Assembly (NCBI RefSeq): GCF_006715095.1
Contig: NZ_VFMO01000001.1
Span: 1,612,001 to 1,676,000, forward strand
From: Yimella lutea
GTDB lineage: Bacteria > Actinomycetota > Actinomycetes > Actinomycetales > Dermatophilaceae
Direction of reading: 5' to 3'
Length of the DNA stretch: 64,000 bases
In this document: positions 53,743 to 63,767 of the stretch, one piece after another
Position numbering within the stretch: the stretch's first letter is position 1
Layout of the letters: each line of letters starts with the position of its first letter
Notes under the pieces: generated by a model
Seen by the model: the letters and a program-made list of their open reading frames with translations, nothing else
Told to the model about the DNA's origin: nothing
Databases searched by the model: none
Position numbers and translations under genes: made by a program

Positions 53743-55133
53743 TCACAATGACCCTGCGCCAGATCGCCGACGCGGTCGGCGGACGGTTGGAGCCGGCAGA
53801 CGCAGGCGATGTCCGGGTTGATGGCGCGGTGATCTCCGACTCACGTCTGGCCGAACCGGGAAGCCTGTACGTCGCACGCGTCGGTGAGTTCGCCGATGGC
53901 CACGACTTCGCTTCTGCGGCAGCCGAATCGGGCGCGGTCGCGACACTGGGCAGTCGGGCGATCGAGGGCATGCCGACGGTCGTCGTCGACGACGTGCAGA
54001 CCGCGTTCGGCGTCCTCGCACGAGCTGTCGTCGACCGTGCCGATGACCTGCGGATCGTCGGCATCACCGGCAGCTCGGGCAAGACGTCCACCAAGGACCT
54101 TCTCGGTCAGGTGCTGTCACCGCTGGCGGATTCGGTCGTCCCCGAGGGTTCGTTCAACTCCGAGATGGGGGTGCCGCTCACCGTGTGCCGCGTCAGCACC
54201 GGTACCCGCTACCTCGTCGCGGAGATGGGCGCCGACGGTGTGGGGCACATCGCCTACCTCACCCGGATCGCGCCGCCGCACGTCGGCATCGTGCTCAATG
54301 TCGGACGCGCCCACGTGGGGGAGTTCGGATCGGTGGAGGCGATCGCGCAGACCAAGGGTGAGCTCGTCGAGGCGCTCCCTGCAGACGGTCTGGCCGTCCT
54401 GAACGCCGACGACCCGCGCGTCGCCGCGATGAAGAGCCGCAGCATGGCCCCGGTCCTGCTGGTCGGTACCGGTGAGCACGCCGACCTGCGTGCCGTCGAC
54501 ATCGAACTCGACGACAAGTCGCGTGCCTCGTACACACTCGTCGGCGACGGTGAGCCGCGTCGAATCTGGTTGGGACTGTTCGGGGTTCACCACGTCGGCA
54601 ACTCACTCGCGGTCTACGCGGCCGCCCGCCATCTGGGTGTGGACGCCGACCACATCGTGTCCGTGTTCGAGAACGCCGCCGCGGTCAGCCGCTGGCGGAT
54701 GGAAGTGCACGAGCTCGGCAACGGCGTCACGATCGTCAACGACGCCTACAACGCCAATCCCGACTCGATGGCTGCGGCCCTGCGCGCGCTGTCCACGATG
54801 ACGGCCTGCGGTCGCAAGGTCGCGGTGCTGGGTCAGATGCTCGAACTCGGCGAATCATCGGCCGAAGAACACGCCGGCGTGGGACGCAAGGCGGCCGAGT
54901 TCGGCGTCGACCTGCTGATCACCGTCGGTGCCGGCGCGGACGCGATCGGCAGCGCCGCGCAGGCCGCAGGGGTGGAGTGCAAACACGTCGACGACGTCGA
55001 CGCCGCGTTCCGGTTGCTCACCGGTACGTTGAAGCCGGGCGACATCGCCCTGCTGAAATCAAGCCGTGACTGCGGACTGCGCTACCTTGGCGACCGGCTC
55101 GTGGACACGGACGGAAAGGGTGCCAGGGCGTGA
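53739..55133 (+). CDS. murF: UDP-MurNAc-tripeptide--D-Ala-D-Ala ligase
   Basis: 464 residues. It adds D-Ala-D-Ala to the UDP-MurNAc-tripeptide. Mur ligase P-loop [10 protein letters not shown] is at about 111-120, [13 protein letters not shown] marks the central domain and [11 protein letters not shown] the C-terminal domain, the NANP form being typical of MurF rather than MurE. Overlaps ftsI and mraY by 4 nt each. Confidence 0.95.
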   Translation: MITMTLRQIADAVGGRLEPADAGDVRVDGAVISDSRLAEPGSLYVARVGEFADGHDFASAAAESGAVATLGSRAIEGMPTVVVDDVQTAFGVLARAVVDRADDLRIVGITGSSGKTSTKDLLGQVLSPLADSVVPEGSFNSEMGVPLTVCRVSTGTRYLVAEMGADGVGHIAYLTRIAPPHVGIVLNVGRAHVGEFGSVEAIAQTKGELVEALPADGLAVLNADDPRVAAMKSRSMAPVLLVGTGEHADLRAVDIELDDKSRASYTLVGDGEPRRIWLGLFGVHHVGNSLAVYAAARHLGVDADHIVSVFENAAAVSRWRMEVHELGNGVTIVNDAYNANPDSMAAALRALSTMTACGRKVAVLGQMLELGESSAEEHAGVGRKAAEFGVDLLITVGAGADAIGSAAQAAGVECKHVDDVDAAFRLLTGTLKPGDIALLKSSRDCGLRYLGDRLVDTDGKGARA

Positions 55134-56206
55134 AGGCCATCTTGATCGGTGCGTTGATCGCACTCGCCACCGGCCTGGTCGGCACCCCGGCGTTCATCAA
55201 GTTCCTCGTCCGTAAGGGCTACGGACAGTTCATCCGTGACGACGGTCCCACGACGCACCACACCAAGCGCGGCACGCCCACGATGGGTGGCGCCGTCATC
55301 ATCGTCGGTTGTGTGCTCGGGTACTTCCTGGCGCACCTGGTGTTGTGGACGGCGCCGACCGTCTCCGGACTGCTGGTGATGTACCTGATCGTCGGCCTCG
55401 GCGCGGTCGGGTTCGCCGATGACTGGATCAAGATCAGCAACCAGCGTTCACTCGGGTTGCGGGCCTGGCAGAAGCTGGTCGCGCAGACCTTCGTCGGCGT
55501 CTCTTTCGCGCTGTTGGCCCTCAACTTCCCCGACACCGGCGGACGTACTCCGGCCAGTTACAAGGTGTCCTTCGTGCGCGACACCTGGTTCGACCTGGCG
55601 TTCGCCGGCACCGGCGTCGGCATGGTGCTGTTCGTGCTCTGGGCGAACCTCATCATCGCGGGCACCTCCAACGGCACCAACCTGACCGACGGTCTCGACG
55701 GACTGCTCACCGGCGCGAGCGTGATGGTGTTCGCCGCCTACGTGCTCATCTCGATCTGGCAGTTCAACCAGAACTGCGAAACGATCGGCAGCAACAAGTG
55801 TTACGACGTCCGCGACCCGCACGACCTCGCCCTGGTGGCGGCCTGCGTGATGGGTGCCTGCTTCGGATTCCTGTGGTGGAACGCCACCCCCGCGAAGATC
55901 TTCATGGGCGACACCGGCTCGCTCGCGCTCGGCGGGGCGCTGGCCGGTCTGGCGATCATGACCCGCACCGAACTGCTCGTCGTGATTCTCGCCGGGCTGT
56001 TCGTGCTGGAGACCCTTTCGGTGATCATCCAGGTCGGGTCGTTCAAGTCCCGCGGCAAACGCGTGTTCCGGATGGCGCCGTTGCATCACCACTTCGAAAT
56101 GGTCGGGTGGAACGAGGTCACGGTCGTGATCCGGTTCTGGATCATCGCCGGGCTCTGCGTGGCACTCGGACTCGGACTGTTCTATGCCGAATGGGTTGCC
56201 GGATGA
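55130..56206 (+). CDS. mraY: Phospho-MurNAc-pentapeptide transferase
   Basis: 358 residues with about ten membrane segments. It forms Lipid I on undecaprenyl phosphate. Hallmarks: [14 protein letters not shown] (about 42-55), the Asp-rich cytoplasmic loop FADDWIK (about 97-103), NLTDGLDGL and MAPLHHHFE near the C-terminus. GTG start inside the murF stop overlap; 4-nt overlap with murD. Confidence 0.96.
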   Translation: MKAILIGALIALATGLVGTPAFIKFLVRKGYGQFIRDDGPTTHHTKRGTPTMGGAVIIVGCVLGYFLAHLVLWTAPTVSGLLVMYLIVGLGAVGFADDWIKISNQRSLGLRAWQKLVAQTFVGVSFALLALNFPDTGGRTPASYKVSFVRDTWFDLAFAGTGVGMVLFVLWANLIIAGTSNGTNLTDGLDGLLTGASVMVFAAYVLISIWQFNQNCETIGSNKCYDVRDPHDLALVAACVMGACFGFLWWNATPAKIFMGDTGSLALGGALAGLAIMTRTELLVVILAGLFVLETLSVIIQVGSFKSRGKRVFRMAPLHHHFEMVGWNEVTVVIRFWIIAGLCVALGLGLFYAEWVAG

Positions 56207-57708
56207 CCGGCGACCAGCTCTGGCCGGTCGACCCTTCGTACGAACCCCGCGGGGGCGAGCGTGACCTCACGCATCGCGACGCCGATTGGTCCGGCCTTGA
56301 CATCGTCGTGATGGGCCTCGGCCTGTCGGGTTACGCCGCTGCCGATGCGCTGCTGGAACGCGGTGCGAAGGTCACGGTCCTGTCGACCGACGAGTCCGGG
56401 ACCGTGCAGGAGCGGGCCAAGATCCTGGAGATCCTCGGTGCCGAGATCCGCTGGGGAAACGAGCACCAACAACAGGTACCGGCAGGCACTGACCTGGTCG
56501 TCACCTCGCCCGGCGTCCGACCGGATCACCCGTTCATGCGGTCCGCCGCAGCGGGCGGCGTCCCCGTCTGGGGCGAGATCGAACTCGCCTGGCGGATGCG
56601 ACCGCGACAGGGTGCGGCGCCATGGCTGACGATCACCGGTACCAACGGCAAGACCACCGCGGTGACCATGCTCGAACAGATCCTGCGCTCCGCCGGTCTA
56701 CGGGCCACCGCGGCCGGCAATGTCGGGCTGCCGATCCTCGAAGCAGTTCTGCACCCGCAGCCCTACGAGGTGCTCGCCGTCGAACTGTCGACCTTCCAGT
56801 TGCATTGGTCGCGCAGCATCTCCCCGTATGCATCCTGTCTGCTCAACGTCGCTCCCGACCACATCGACTGGCACGGGTCCTTCGAGGAGTACCGCAGGCA
56901 GAAAGGCCGCATCTTCGACCGCACCCAGGTCGCGTGCGTCTACAACGTCGACGACCCCACCACCGAGAAGCTCGTGGAGGACGCCGATGTCGTGGAGGGT
57001 TGCCGCGCCGTCGGATTCACCCTCAAGACGCCGCACCCCTCGATGCTGGGGGTCGTGGACGATGTGCTCGCTGACCGCGCCTTCGTAGAGGACCGAGCCC
57101 ACCAGGCCGCCGAACTGTGTCAGCGCAAGGACCTCGGACGCGACGGCAACCCGCCGGCGCCGCACTACGTCTCGGACGCTCTCGCCGCGGCCGCCCTGGC
57201 GCGTGCGTATGGCGTTCGACCGCTGGCGGTGCGTGACGGACTACGCGCCTATCAGCCGCAGCCGCACCGGATGGCGAACGTCCTGACCCGTGGTGGCGTG
57301 CGCTTCGTCGACGACTCCAAGGCCACCAACCCGCCTGCCGCCGAGGCCGCGATGCGTGCCTTCGATTCGATCGTGTGGGTCGCCGGTGGTCAGCTCAAGG
57401 GAGCCGATGTCGATGCCCTTGTGGCCGACAACGCCTCTCGGCTGCGCGCTGCCGTGCTCATCGGCGCCGACCGGGAACAGATCGCGCAGGCAATCAGGCG
57501 ACACGCACCGGATGTTCCGGTGGTCGTGCTCGATCGCACCGACACTGAGGTCATGGACGAAGCTGTGCGCCGTGCTGCCGACCTGGCACACCCGGGCGAC
57601 GTCGTCCTGCTCTCGCCGGCTGCGGCGTCGCTCGACATGTTCGCTTCGTACGGTGCCCGCGGCGAAGCCTTCGCCGCCGCTGCACGCACGCTGGCGAACA
57701 CCGACTGA
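56203..57708 (+). CDS. murD: UDP-MurNAc-L-alanine--D-glutamate ligase
   Basis: 501 residues. It adds D-Glu to UDP-MurNAc-Ala. The N-terminal Rossmann part has [20 protein letters not shown]; the ATP-site GTNGKTT is at 146-152; [16 protein letters not shown] is the MurD-type motif, and the end [20 protein letters not shown] is typical. Longer N-terminus than the E. coli enzyme (438) is common in actinobacteria. Overlaps mraY by 4 nt. Confidence 0.95.
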   Translation: MTGDQLWPVDPSYEPRGGERDLTHRDADWSGLDIVVMGLGLSGYAAADALLERGAKVTVLSTDESGTVQERAKILEILGAEIRWGNEHQQQVPAGTDLVVTSPGVRPDHPFMRSAAAGGVPVWGEIELAWRMRPRQGAAPWLTITGTNGKTTAVTMLEQILRSAGLRATAAGNVGLPILEAVLHPQPYEVLAVELSTFQLHWSRSISPYASCLLNVAPDHIDWHGSFEEYRRQKGRIFDRTQVACVYNVDDPTTEKLVEDADVVEGCRAVGFTLKTPHPSMLGVVDDVLADRAFVEDRAHQAAELCQRKDLGRDGNPPAPHYVSDALAAAALARAYGVRPLAVRDGLRAYQPQPHRMANVLTRGGVRFVDDSKATNPPAAEAAMRAFDSIVWVAGGQLKGADVDALVADNASRLRAAVLIGADREQIAQAIRRHAPDVPVVVLDRTDTEVMDEAVRRAADLAHPGDVVLLSPAAASLDMFASYGARGEAFAAAARTLANTD

Positions 57709-57711
57709 GCG

Positions 57712-58953
57712 ATGACCGCCCACTCACCGGCTGGCACCGGGCGCGGCGACCTGCGTGCCACGCTGCAGCGGATGGAGTCGCCGACGGCCCCGTACTACCT
57801 GCTGCTCGGCGCGACCAGCGGACTGACCGTGCTCGGTCTGATCATGGTGCTGTCCGCCTCGAGCGTCACCTCCTACCAACAGTCCGGCTCCTCGTTCACC
57901 GTCTTCAAGAGCCAGGCGATGTTCGCGGTGATCGGTGTGATCGGCGCCGTGGTGGCCGCGCGGATGCCGATGAAGGTCTGGCGGCACCTGGGCTGGCCGA
58001 CCTTCCTGCTCGCCATGGCGCTGCAACTCCTGGTGTTCAGCCCGTTGGGTGTCAGCGTCATGGGCAATACCAACTGGATCGAGGTCGCCGGTTTCCGGAT
58101 GCAGCCGTCGGAGTTCGGCAAGATCGCTCTGGTGCTGTTGGCCGCAGGCGTGCTGACGATGAAGCGCAAGCGGCTGGCGGAGTTCAAGCACGTGGTGATC
58201 CCGTTGATCTTCCCGTGCGGCCTGGGCTTCATGGCACTGGTGATGGGTGGTCACGACCTCGGCACGACCTTGGTGCTGGCGGCGATCCTCGGTTCGGTGC
58301 TCTTCGTCGCCGGAATCAAACTGCGGATCTTCGGCGTCAGCCTCGCCGTCGCCGCTGCGACGGCCACCGTGTTGGTGTGGACCTCCGGCAACCGTATGGG
58401 CCGGATCAGCACCTGGCTCGGCGGCTGCTCCGAGGGTGCCCTCCAGGACGGCTGCTGGCAGCCGGTGCACGGCAAGTACGCCCTGGCCGACGGTGGCTGG
58501 TGGGGCGTCGGCCTGGGCGCCAGCCGAGAGAAGTGGGGTTGGATGGCCGAGGCCCACAACGACTTCATCTTCGCCATCCTCGGCGAGGAACTCGGCCTGC
58601 CCGGCACGTTGACCGTGCTGTGCCTCTACCTGGCCATCGGTTACGCCTGCTACCGCCTGATCTCAACCAGCAAAGACTTCTTCGTCCGCTTGGCGACCAC
58701 CGGCGTGATGGCGTGGATCCTGGTGCAGGCAACGATCAACATGGCCTCCGTGCTGGGACTGCTGCCGGTCATCGGTGTGCCGTTGCCGCTGGTTTCATCC
58801 GGGGGCTCCCAGTTGGTCACCAGCCTGTTCGCGCTCGGCATGGTCATGTCGTTCGCCCGCAACGAACCCGAATGCAAGGCGGCACTCGCCCAACGTCCGA
58901 AGCTGGTAGGCCGCACCCGGGCGATCCTGCCCACCGGCCGACGCGGAAGATGA
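57712..58953 (+). CDS. ftsW: Septal peptidoglycan glycosyltransferase FtsW
   Basis: 413 residues of the SEDS family with about ten membrane segments. GWWGVGLGASREKWGWMAEA and NDFIFAILGEELGL bracket the catalytic loop, and GVPLPLVSSGGSQL is the conserved C-terminal motif. It polymerises Lipid II together with FtsI. It lies 3 nt after murD and 4 nt before murG. Confidence 0.95.
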   Translation: MTAHSPAGTGRGDLRATLQRMESPTAPYYLLLGATSGLTVLGLIMVLSASSVTSYQQSGSSFTVFKSQAMFAVIGVIGAVVAARMPMKVWRHLGWPTFLLAMALQLLVFSPLGVSVMGNTNWIEVAGFRMQPSEFGKIALVLLAAGVLTMKRKRLAEFKHVVIPLIFPCGLGFMALVMGGHDLGTTLVLAAILGSVLFVAGIKLRIFGVSLAVAAATATVLVWTSGNRMGRISTWLGGCSEGALQDGCWQPVHGKYALADGGWWGVGLGASREKWGWMAEAHNDFIFAILGEELGLPGTLTVLCLYLAIGYACYRLISTSKDFFVRLATTGVMAWILVQATINMASVLGLLPVIGVPLPLVSSGGSQLVTSLFALGMVMSFARNEPECKAALAQRPKLVGRTRAILPTGRRGR

Positions 58954-58957
58954 TCCC

Positions 58958-60058
58958 ATGACGATCGAACGAGTAGTCCTGGCCGGCGGTGGAACCGCCG
59001 GCCATGTGTCGCCCCTGCTGGCCACCGCGGACGCGCTGCGGGCCCGCCACCCACAGGTCGAGATTTCAGTGCTCGGCAGCGAAGGGGGGCTGGAAGAAGA
59101 CCTCGTGCCCGCGCGCGGCTACGACCTGACCCTCATCCCGAAGGTAGCCTTCCCTCGTCGTCCGAACGGTGCTGCTGTCCGTTTCCCGGGTAGCTTCCGC
59201 AAGGCCGTCAAGCGCACCCGCAGTCTGCTCGACGAACGCGACGCCCAGGTGGTCCTCGGTTTCGGCGGACACGTCAGCACGCCGGCCTATCTTGCTGCCC
59301 GCGGACGCAGGACGCCCTTCGTCATCCATGAGCAGAACGCCCGTCCGGGCTTGGCCAACAAGCTCGGTGCCCGGATGACGCCGTACGTCGCCACGACCTT
59401 CTCCAGCACTCCGTTACCCGGCGCCGAGGTCATCGGACTGCCGCTGCGCCGGGAGATCACCGAACTCGATCGCTCGGCACTGCGAGGTCGGGCTCGTGAG
59501 ACGTTCGGGCTGGACGCCGAACGGCCGACGCTGTTGGTCACCGGCGGATCGCTGGGTGCCCTCTCGTTGAACGAAGCCGTGTGGGGTGCGCGCGACGCGC
59601 TCGCCGAAGCCGGCGTCCAGGTTCTTCACCTCACAGGGCGTGGCAAGGGCTTCGACGCCGCGGAGGCGAAGGCGCCGTACACCGTGCTCGAATATGCCGA
59701 CCGGATGGACCTGTGTTACGCAGCCGCCGACCTGGTCGTCACCAGGTCCGGTGCGGGAATGGTCTGCGAGACGAGCGCGGTGGGACTGCCGTCGGTGTAC
59801 GTGCCGTTGCCGATCGGCAACGGTGAGCAGAAGCTGAATGCCGCCGACACCGTCGCCGCCGGGGGAGCGCTGCTCATCGACAACGACGATTTCACCCGCT
59901 CGTGGGTCGAAAGCGAACTGGTCGGACTCGTCACGGACGCCGATCGGCTCTCGATCATGAGTGCGGCCATGCGGGCACAGCAGCACGCCGGCGCCGCGGA
60001 CGCGTTGGTCGACCTCGCCGAGCGTGCGATCGCCGAGTCGGTGGAGGAGAACAGGTGA
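58958..60058 (+). CDS. murG: UDP-GlcNAc:Lipid I N-acetylglucosaminyltransferase
   Basis: 366 residues. It converts Lipid I to Lipid II at the cytoplasmic face. The first Rossmann domain starts VVLAGGGTAGHVSPLLATAD (glycine loop), FGGHVSTPAYLAA follows, and the second carries VTGGSLGALSLNEAVW and ADLVVTRSGAGMVCE, the UDP-binding signature. ATG after GGAAGATGATCCC. Overlaps murC by 4 nt. Confidence 0.95.
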   Translation: MTIERVVLAGGGTAGHVSPLLATADALRARHPQVEISVLGSEGGLEEDLVPARGYDLTLIPKVAFPRRPNGAAVRFPGSFRKAVKRTRSLLDERDAQVVLGFGGHVSTPAYLAARGRRTPFVIHEQNARPGLANKLGARMTPYVATTFSSTPLPGAEVIGLPLRREITELDRSALRGRARETFGLDAERPTLLVTGGSLGALSLNEAVWGARDALAEAGVQVLHLTGRGKGFDAAEAKAPYTVLEYADRMDLCYAAADLVVTRSGAGMVCETSAVGLPSVYVPLPIGNGEQKLNAADTVAAGGALLIDNDDFTRSWVESELVGLVTDADRLSIMSAAMRAQQHAGAADALVDLAERAIAESVEENR

Positions 60059-61503
60059 GCAACGGCGTCAACGAGCGATTCGACTTCAACGCGCCGCTCC
60101 CGGCACTCGACGAGGTTCACCGCGTGCATTTCATCGCCGTCGGCGGCTCGGGCATGTCCGGAGTCGCGCGGCTGATGCGTGCTCGCGGGTTGGAGGTCAG
60201 CGGCTCGGACAATGCCGAGGTGCCGGTGCTGGACAATCTCGCGGCCGAAGGAATCGGGATCACGATCGGCTACGAGGCCGCCACGGCTGCTGCGTTGCCC
60301 GACGGAACGCTGGTCGTGGTGTCGTCCGCGATCAAGGAGGACAACCCCGAACTGTCCGAGGTCCGTCGACGCGGCCTGCCGGTGTTGCACCGTTCGCAGG
60401 GTCTGGCATTGGTGCTCGAGACTCGATCCGCGTTGGCCGTCGCAGGGGCGAACGGCAAGACCAGCACGTCCGGTATCGCCACGGCAGCGCTGCGCGACCT
60501 CGGGCGTGACCCGTCGTTCGCGATCGGTGCCGAGGTTCTCGGTGTCGGAGCGAATTCAGGAGTCGGAGCAGGGCAAGAGTTCGTCGTCGAGGCCGATGAG
60601 AGCGACGGATCGTTCGTCGTCTACCACCCGCGCGTCGCGATCATCACCAGCGTCAAGGACGACCACCTCGACTTCTACGGCACTACCGAGCGGCTGGTCG
60701 AGGCGTACCGCGCCTTCGCCCTTACCACGGATCCGGACGGCCTCATCGTGTGCTGTGCAGACGATCCGGGCAGCGCGGATCTTGCTCGCTGGGCCCGGGA
60801 CCACGGACGCACGGTGCTCACCTACGGCACGCAGGAGGGCGCGGACGTCCGGATCGAGAAGCTCGCGGAGCAGGGCTGGTCGGCCGGCTGCCTTCTGTGG
60901 GATATCGCGGGAAACGCGCATAACCTTCAACTCAACGTTCCGGGTTTTCACAACCTTGAGAACGCCGCCGGCGTGGTCGCTGCGTTGGTGTACGGGTTCG
61001 GTGTCGACTCGGTTGATGCGGTCGCTTCGGTGGCGGCCTTCCGGGGCACGTCGCGCCGGTGCGAACTCAAGGGTGAGATCGGCGGCATCCGGGTCGTCGA
61101 CGACTACGCCCACAACCAGGGAAAGCTCGCGGCGGCCGTGCGCACCGGTCGGCATCTGCGTGGCGACGGCCGACTGATCGTCGTCTTCCAGCCGCACCTG
61201 TACAGCCGTACTCGCGACCAGGCGATCGGTATGGCCGAGGCGCTCGACGGTGCTGACGTCGTGCTGCTGATGAACATCTACGGGGCTCGCGAGCAGCCGG
61301 TCGAGGGTGTGACGAGTGATCTCATCGCCCAGGCCATGCGTCGTCCCTGCACCCGGACGCACTCGGCTCAGGAGACGGTCGACCTCGTCGTCACCACGGC
61401 GCGTCCGGGCGACCTCGTCCTCACGGTGGGTGCCGGGGACGTCACCGCACTCGGACCGCAGATCCTGGAGCGTTTGGCCGAGTCAACGTCAAGTCGAACT
61501 TGA
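60055..61503 (+). CDS. murC: UDP-MurNAc--L-alanine ligase
   Basis: 482 residues. It adds L-Ala to UDP-MurNAc, the first step of the stem peptide. The fold is clear: FIAVGGSGMSGVARLM (about 25-40), EADESDGSF and the C-terminal LTVGAGDVTALGPQIL. Two signature sites deviate: the P-loop is GANGKTS (131-137) instead of GTHGKTT, and the usual YAHHPTE is YAHNQGK (351-357). Position and length support MurC. GTG start in the murG overlap. The following 116 bp before ftsZ do not encode ftsQ. Confidence 0.92.
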   Translation: MSNGVNERFDFNAPLPALDEVHRVHFIAVGGSGMSGVARLMRARGLEVSGSDNAEVPVLDNLAAEGIGITIGYEAATAAALPDGTLVVVSSAIKEDNPELSEVRRRGLPVLHRSQGLALVLETRSALAVAGANGKTSTSGIATAALRDLGRDPSFAIGAEVLGVGANSGVGAGQEFVVEADESDGSFVVYHPRVAIITSVKDDHLDFYGTTERLVEAYRAFALTTDPDGLIVCCADDPGSADLARWARDHGRTVLTYGTQEGADVRIEKLAEQGWSAGCLLWDIAGNAHNLQLNVPGFHNLENAAGVVAALVYGFGVDSVDAVASVAAFRGTSRRCELKGEIGGIRVVDDYAHNQGKLAAAVRTGRHLRGDGRLIVVFQPHLYSRTRDQAIGMAEALDGADVVLLMNIYGAREQPVEGVTSDLIAQAMRRPCTRTHSAQETVDLVVTTARPGDLVLTVGAGDVTALGPQILERLAESTSSRT

Positions 61504-61619
61504 CAGTCGCGGCGGGCCAGGAGAACGCGTAACATGCGGCGCAAGTACCTTGGGTTGCCCGTGGCATGACGTCGCCCAACGACTGAAGACCATAGATCTC
61601 GACAGGAAGGCCAACGTTC

Positions 61620-63026
61620 GTGGCATCTCCGCAGAATTACCTCGCAGTCATCAAGGTCGTCGGCATCGGCGGCGGCGGGGTGAACGCCGTGAACCGGATG
61701 ATCGAACAGGGGCTCAAGGGCGTCGAGTTCATCGCGATCAACACCGACGCGCAGGCATTGCTCATGTGCGACGCCGACGTGAAACTCGAGGTCGGTCGTG
61801 AGCTGACCCGCGGGCTCGGCGCGGGCGCCGACCCCGAGGTCGGTCGCAAGGCCGCCGAGGACCACCAGGAAGAGATCGAAGAGGTCCTCAAGGGTGCCGA
61901 CATGGTCTTCGTGACCGCAGGCGAAGGTGGTGGCACCGGTACCGGTGGTGCACCGGTCGTCGCGAAGATCGCCAAGAACCTCGGCGCGCTCACCATCGGT
62001 GTGGTCACCCGCCCGTTCACCTTCGAAGGACGCCGCCGAGCGGGTCAGGCCGATCTCGGCATCAACGCGCTGCGTGACGAGGTCGACACCCTCATCGTCA
62101 TCCCGAACGACCGACTGCTGTCGATCAGCGACCGCAACGTATCGATGCTCGACGCCTTCCGCAGCGCCGACCAGGTGTTGCTGTCCGGTGTCCAGGGCAT
62201 CACCGACCTGATCACGACCCCGGGTCTGATCAACCTCGACTTCGCCGACGTGAAGTCGGTCATGCAGGGCGCGGGCTCCGCGCTGATGGGAATCGGTTCG
62301 GCCCGCGGCGAGGACCGTGCGGTCCAGGCCGCCGAGTTCGCGATCTCCAGCCCGCTGCTCGAAGCCAGCATCGACGGCGCGCAGGGCGTGCTGCTGTCGG
62401 TCCAGGGTGGTAGCGACCTGGGTCTGTTCGAGATCAACGAGGCGGCACGCCTGGTGCAGGAAGCCGCTCACCCGGAGGCCAACATCATCTTCGGTGCGGT
62501 CATCGACGACGCCCTCGGCGACGAGGTGCGCGTCACCGTCATCGCGGCCGGCTTCGACGGGGGTGCTCCTCAGAAGCGCACCGACGACCGTGCGCTCGGT
62601 CAGATCCAGGGTTCGCCGCAGCGGCAGGCTCCGGGACAGGTGAGCCAGCAGGGCGGGCAGCAGAACGCGCAGCAGTCGGGCCAGCAGTCGGGCCAGCAGT
62701 CGGGCCAGCAGGGCGGTCAGCGGGTGCAGTCGCCGGCCGAGGCGGCCGGCGCGATCCCGGCGGGCCAGCAGTCCGGCGGCGCGCAGCAGGGCGGGCAGCG
62801 TCCCCAGTTCGGCCAGGGTGGCCAGCAGGGTCAGCAGGGCGGAGCCAACTCGGGCCAGCAGCGTGACGGTCAGCAGTCGGGTCAGCAGGGTGGAGGGCAG
62901 GGCCCGGATGGTCAGGGTCGCCAGCAGCCCGGTCACGTCCAGCAGTCCTCGACCTCGCGTCCGCCGCGTGAGGTGACGTTCGACGACGGTGACGACGACC
63001 TGGACGTTCCCGACTTCCTGAAGTGA
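61620..63026 (+). CDS. ftsZ: Cell division protein FtsZ
   Basis: 468 residues. Tubulin-like GTPase that forms the division ring. The GTP-binding signature [12 protein letters not shown] is at about 101-112, and the T7-loop region is near [12 protein letters not shown]. From about 330 to 445 the linker is almost only Gln, Gly and Ser (SGQQ and GGQQ repeats), unusually long and Gln-rich, before the conserved C-terminal peptide [10 protein letters not shown] that binds partners. GTG start after AGGAAGG. It has its own 116-bp upstream gap. Confidence 0.96.
   Translation: MASPQNYLAVIKVVGIGGGGVNAVNRMIEQGLKGVEFIAINTDAQALLMCDADVKLEVGRELTRGLGAGADPEVGRKAAEDHQEEIEEVLKGADMVFVTAGEGGGTGTGGAPVVAKIAKNLGALTIGVVTRPFTFEGRRRAGQADLGINALRDEVDTLIVIPNDRLLSISDRNVSMLDAFRSADQVLLSGVQGITDLITTPGLINLDFADVKSVMQGAGSALMGIGSARGEDRAVQAAEFAISSPLLEASIDGAQGVLLSVQGGSDLGLFEINEAARLVQEAAHPEANIIFGAVIDDALGDEVRVTVIAAGFDGGAPQKRTDDRALGQIQGSPQRQAPGQVSQQGGQQNAQQSGQQSGQQSGQQGGQRVQSPAEAAGAIPAGQQSGGAQQGGQRPQFGQGGQQGQQGGANSGQQRDGQQSGQQGGGQGPDGQGRQQPGHVQQSSTSRPPREVTFDDGDDDLDVPDFLK
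62670..62705 (+). repeat. 12-bp tandem repeat in the ftsZ linker
   Basis: CAGCAGTCGGGC occurs three times without change, coding for QQSG units in the disordered linker. Looser copies occur to about 62900. Confidence 0.85.
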
Positions 63027-63035
63027 TCACCGCCA

Positions 63036-63767
63036 TTGTTCTGGTGGCGTGAACGACGCGAGGTCGGCGACTGGTTCGTCGACCTCGCGTTCACTGATGT
63101 CGCCGGCGGCGTGAGCACCGGCGGACGGAGTTCGCTGAACCTCGCAGGACACGTCGGTGACGACGCGGACGCCGTGGCGACCAATCGCGCTCGAGTGGCC
63201 GACGCCCTCGAGCTACCGGCATCCGCCCTGAACTTCATGGCGCAGGTTCACGGCGCGGATGTTGCGGTGCTGCCGTGCGACCCCGCGCCGAGCGCAGACG
63301 CCCAGATCGGCGCCGACTTCGACCAAGCGCTCGTCGTGCTCGTGGCCGACTGCACCCCGGTATTGCTGTACGCCACCGATCGCCCCCTTGTCGCGGCGGT
63401 GCACGCCGGGCGTCCAGGCATGGTTGCGGGAGTCGTTCCGAACACCGTGCAAAAGATGCGTTCGCTCGGGGCCGCCGACCTGCGCGCCGTCGTCGGACCG
63501 TCGGTGTGCGGGCGTTGCTACGAAGTGCCGGACGAGATGAGAAGCGTTGCAGCGCAGCAATTCCCGGCGAGCCATGCGGTGAGTTGGTCGGGCACCGCCG
63601 CGATCGATGTCGCCGGTGGCGTGGTTTCGCAGTTGCACGATCTGGGGGTGCCCCTCGACTGGGTGCCAGGGTGTACCCGTGAGGAGCAGAAACTGTTCTC
63701 CCACCGCCGTGACCACGGAGCCGGCCGCTTTGCCGGCGTGGTCGCGCTGCGCAGGAACGCCGCATGA
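63036..63767 (+). CDS. pgeF: PgeF/YfiH family purine nucleoside / peptidoglycan-editing factor
   Basis: 243 residues. It begins FWWRERREVGDWFVDLAFTD, the usual start of actinobacterial members, so the TTG at 63036 is preferred. The metal site is His72 (VHGADV), Cys106 (VADCTPVLL) and His123 (AVHAGRPG). Homologues were first called laccase-like polyphenol oxidases; later work gives them purine-nucleoside phosphorylase activity and, in E. coli, a role in removing miscoupled wall precursors. It sits 9 nt after ftsZ and overlaps yggS by 4 nt. Confidence 0.9.
   Translation: MFWWRERREVGDWFVDLAFTDVAGGVSTGGRSSLNLAGHVGDDADAVATNRARVADALELPASALNFMAQVHGADVAVLPCDPAPSADAQIGADFDQALVVLVADCTPVLLYATDRPLVAAVHAGRPGMVAGVVPNTVQKMRSLGAADLRAVVGPSVCGRCYEVPDEMRSVAAQQFPASHAVSWSGTAAIDVAGGVVSQLHDLGVPLDWVPGCTREEQKLFSHRRDHGAGRFAGVVALRRNAA

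Noticed and set aside
61499..61528. TTGACA at the end of murC as -35 of an ftsZ promoter
   Set aside because: The nearest -10-like TAACAT is 24 bp away, too far for a sigma-70 promoter.
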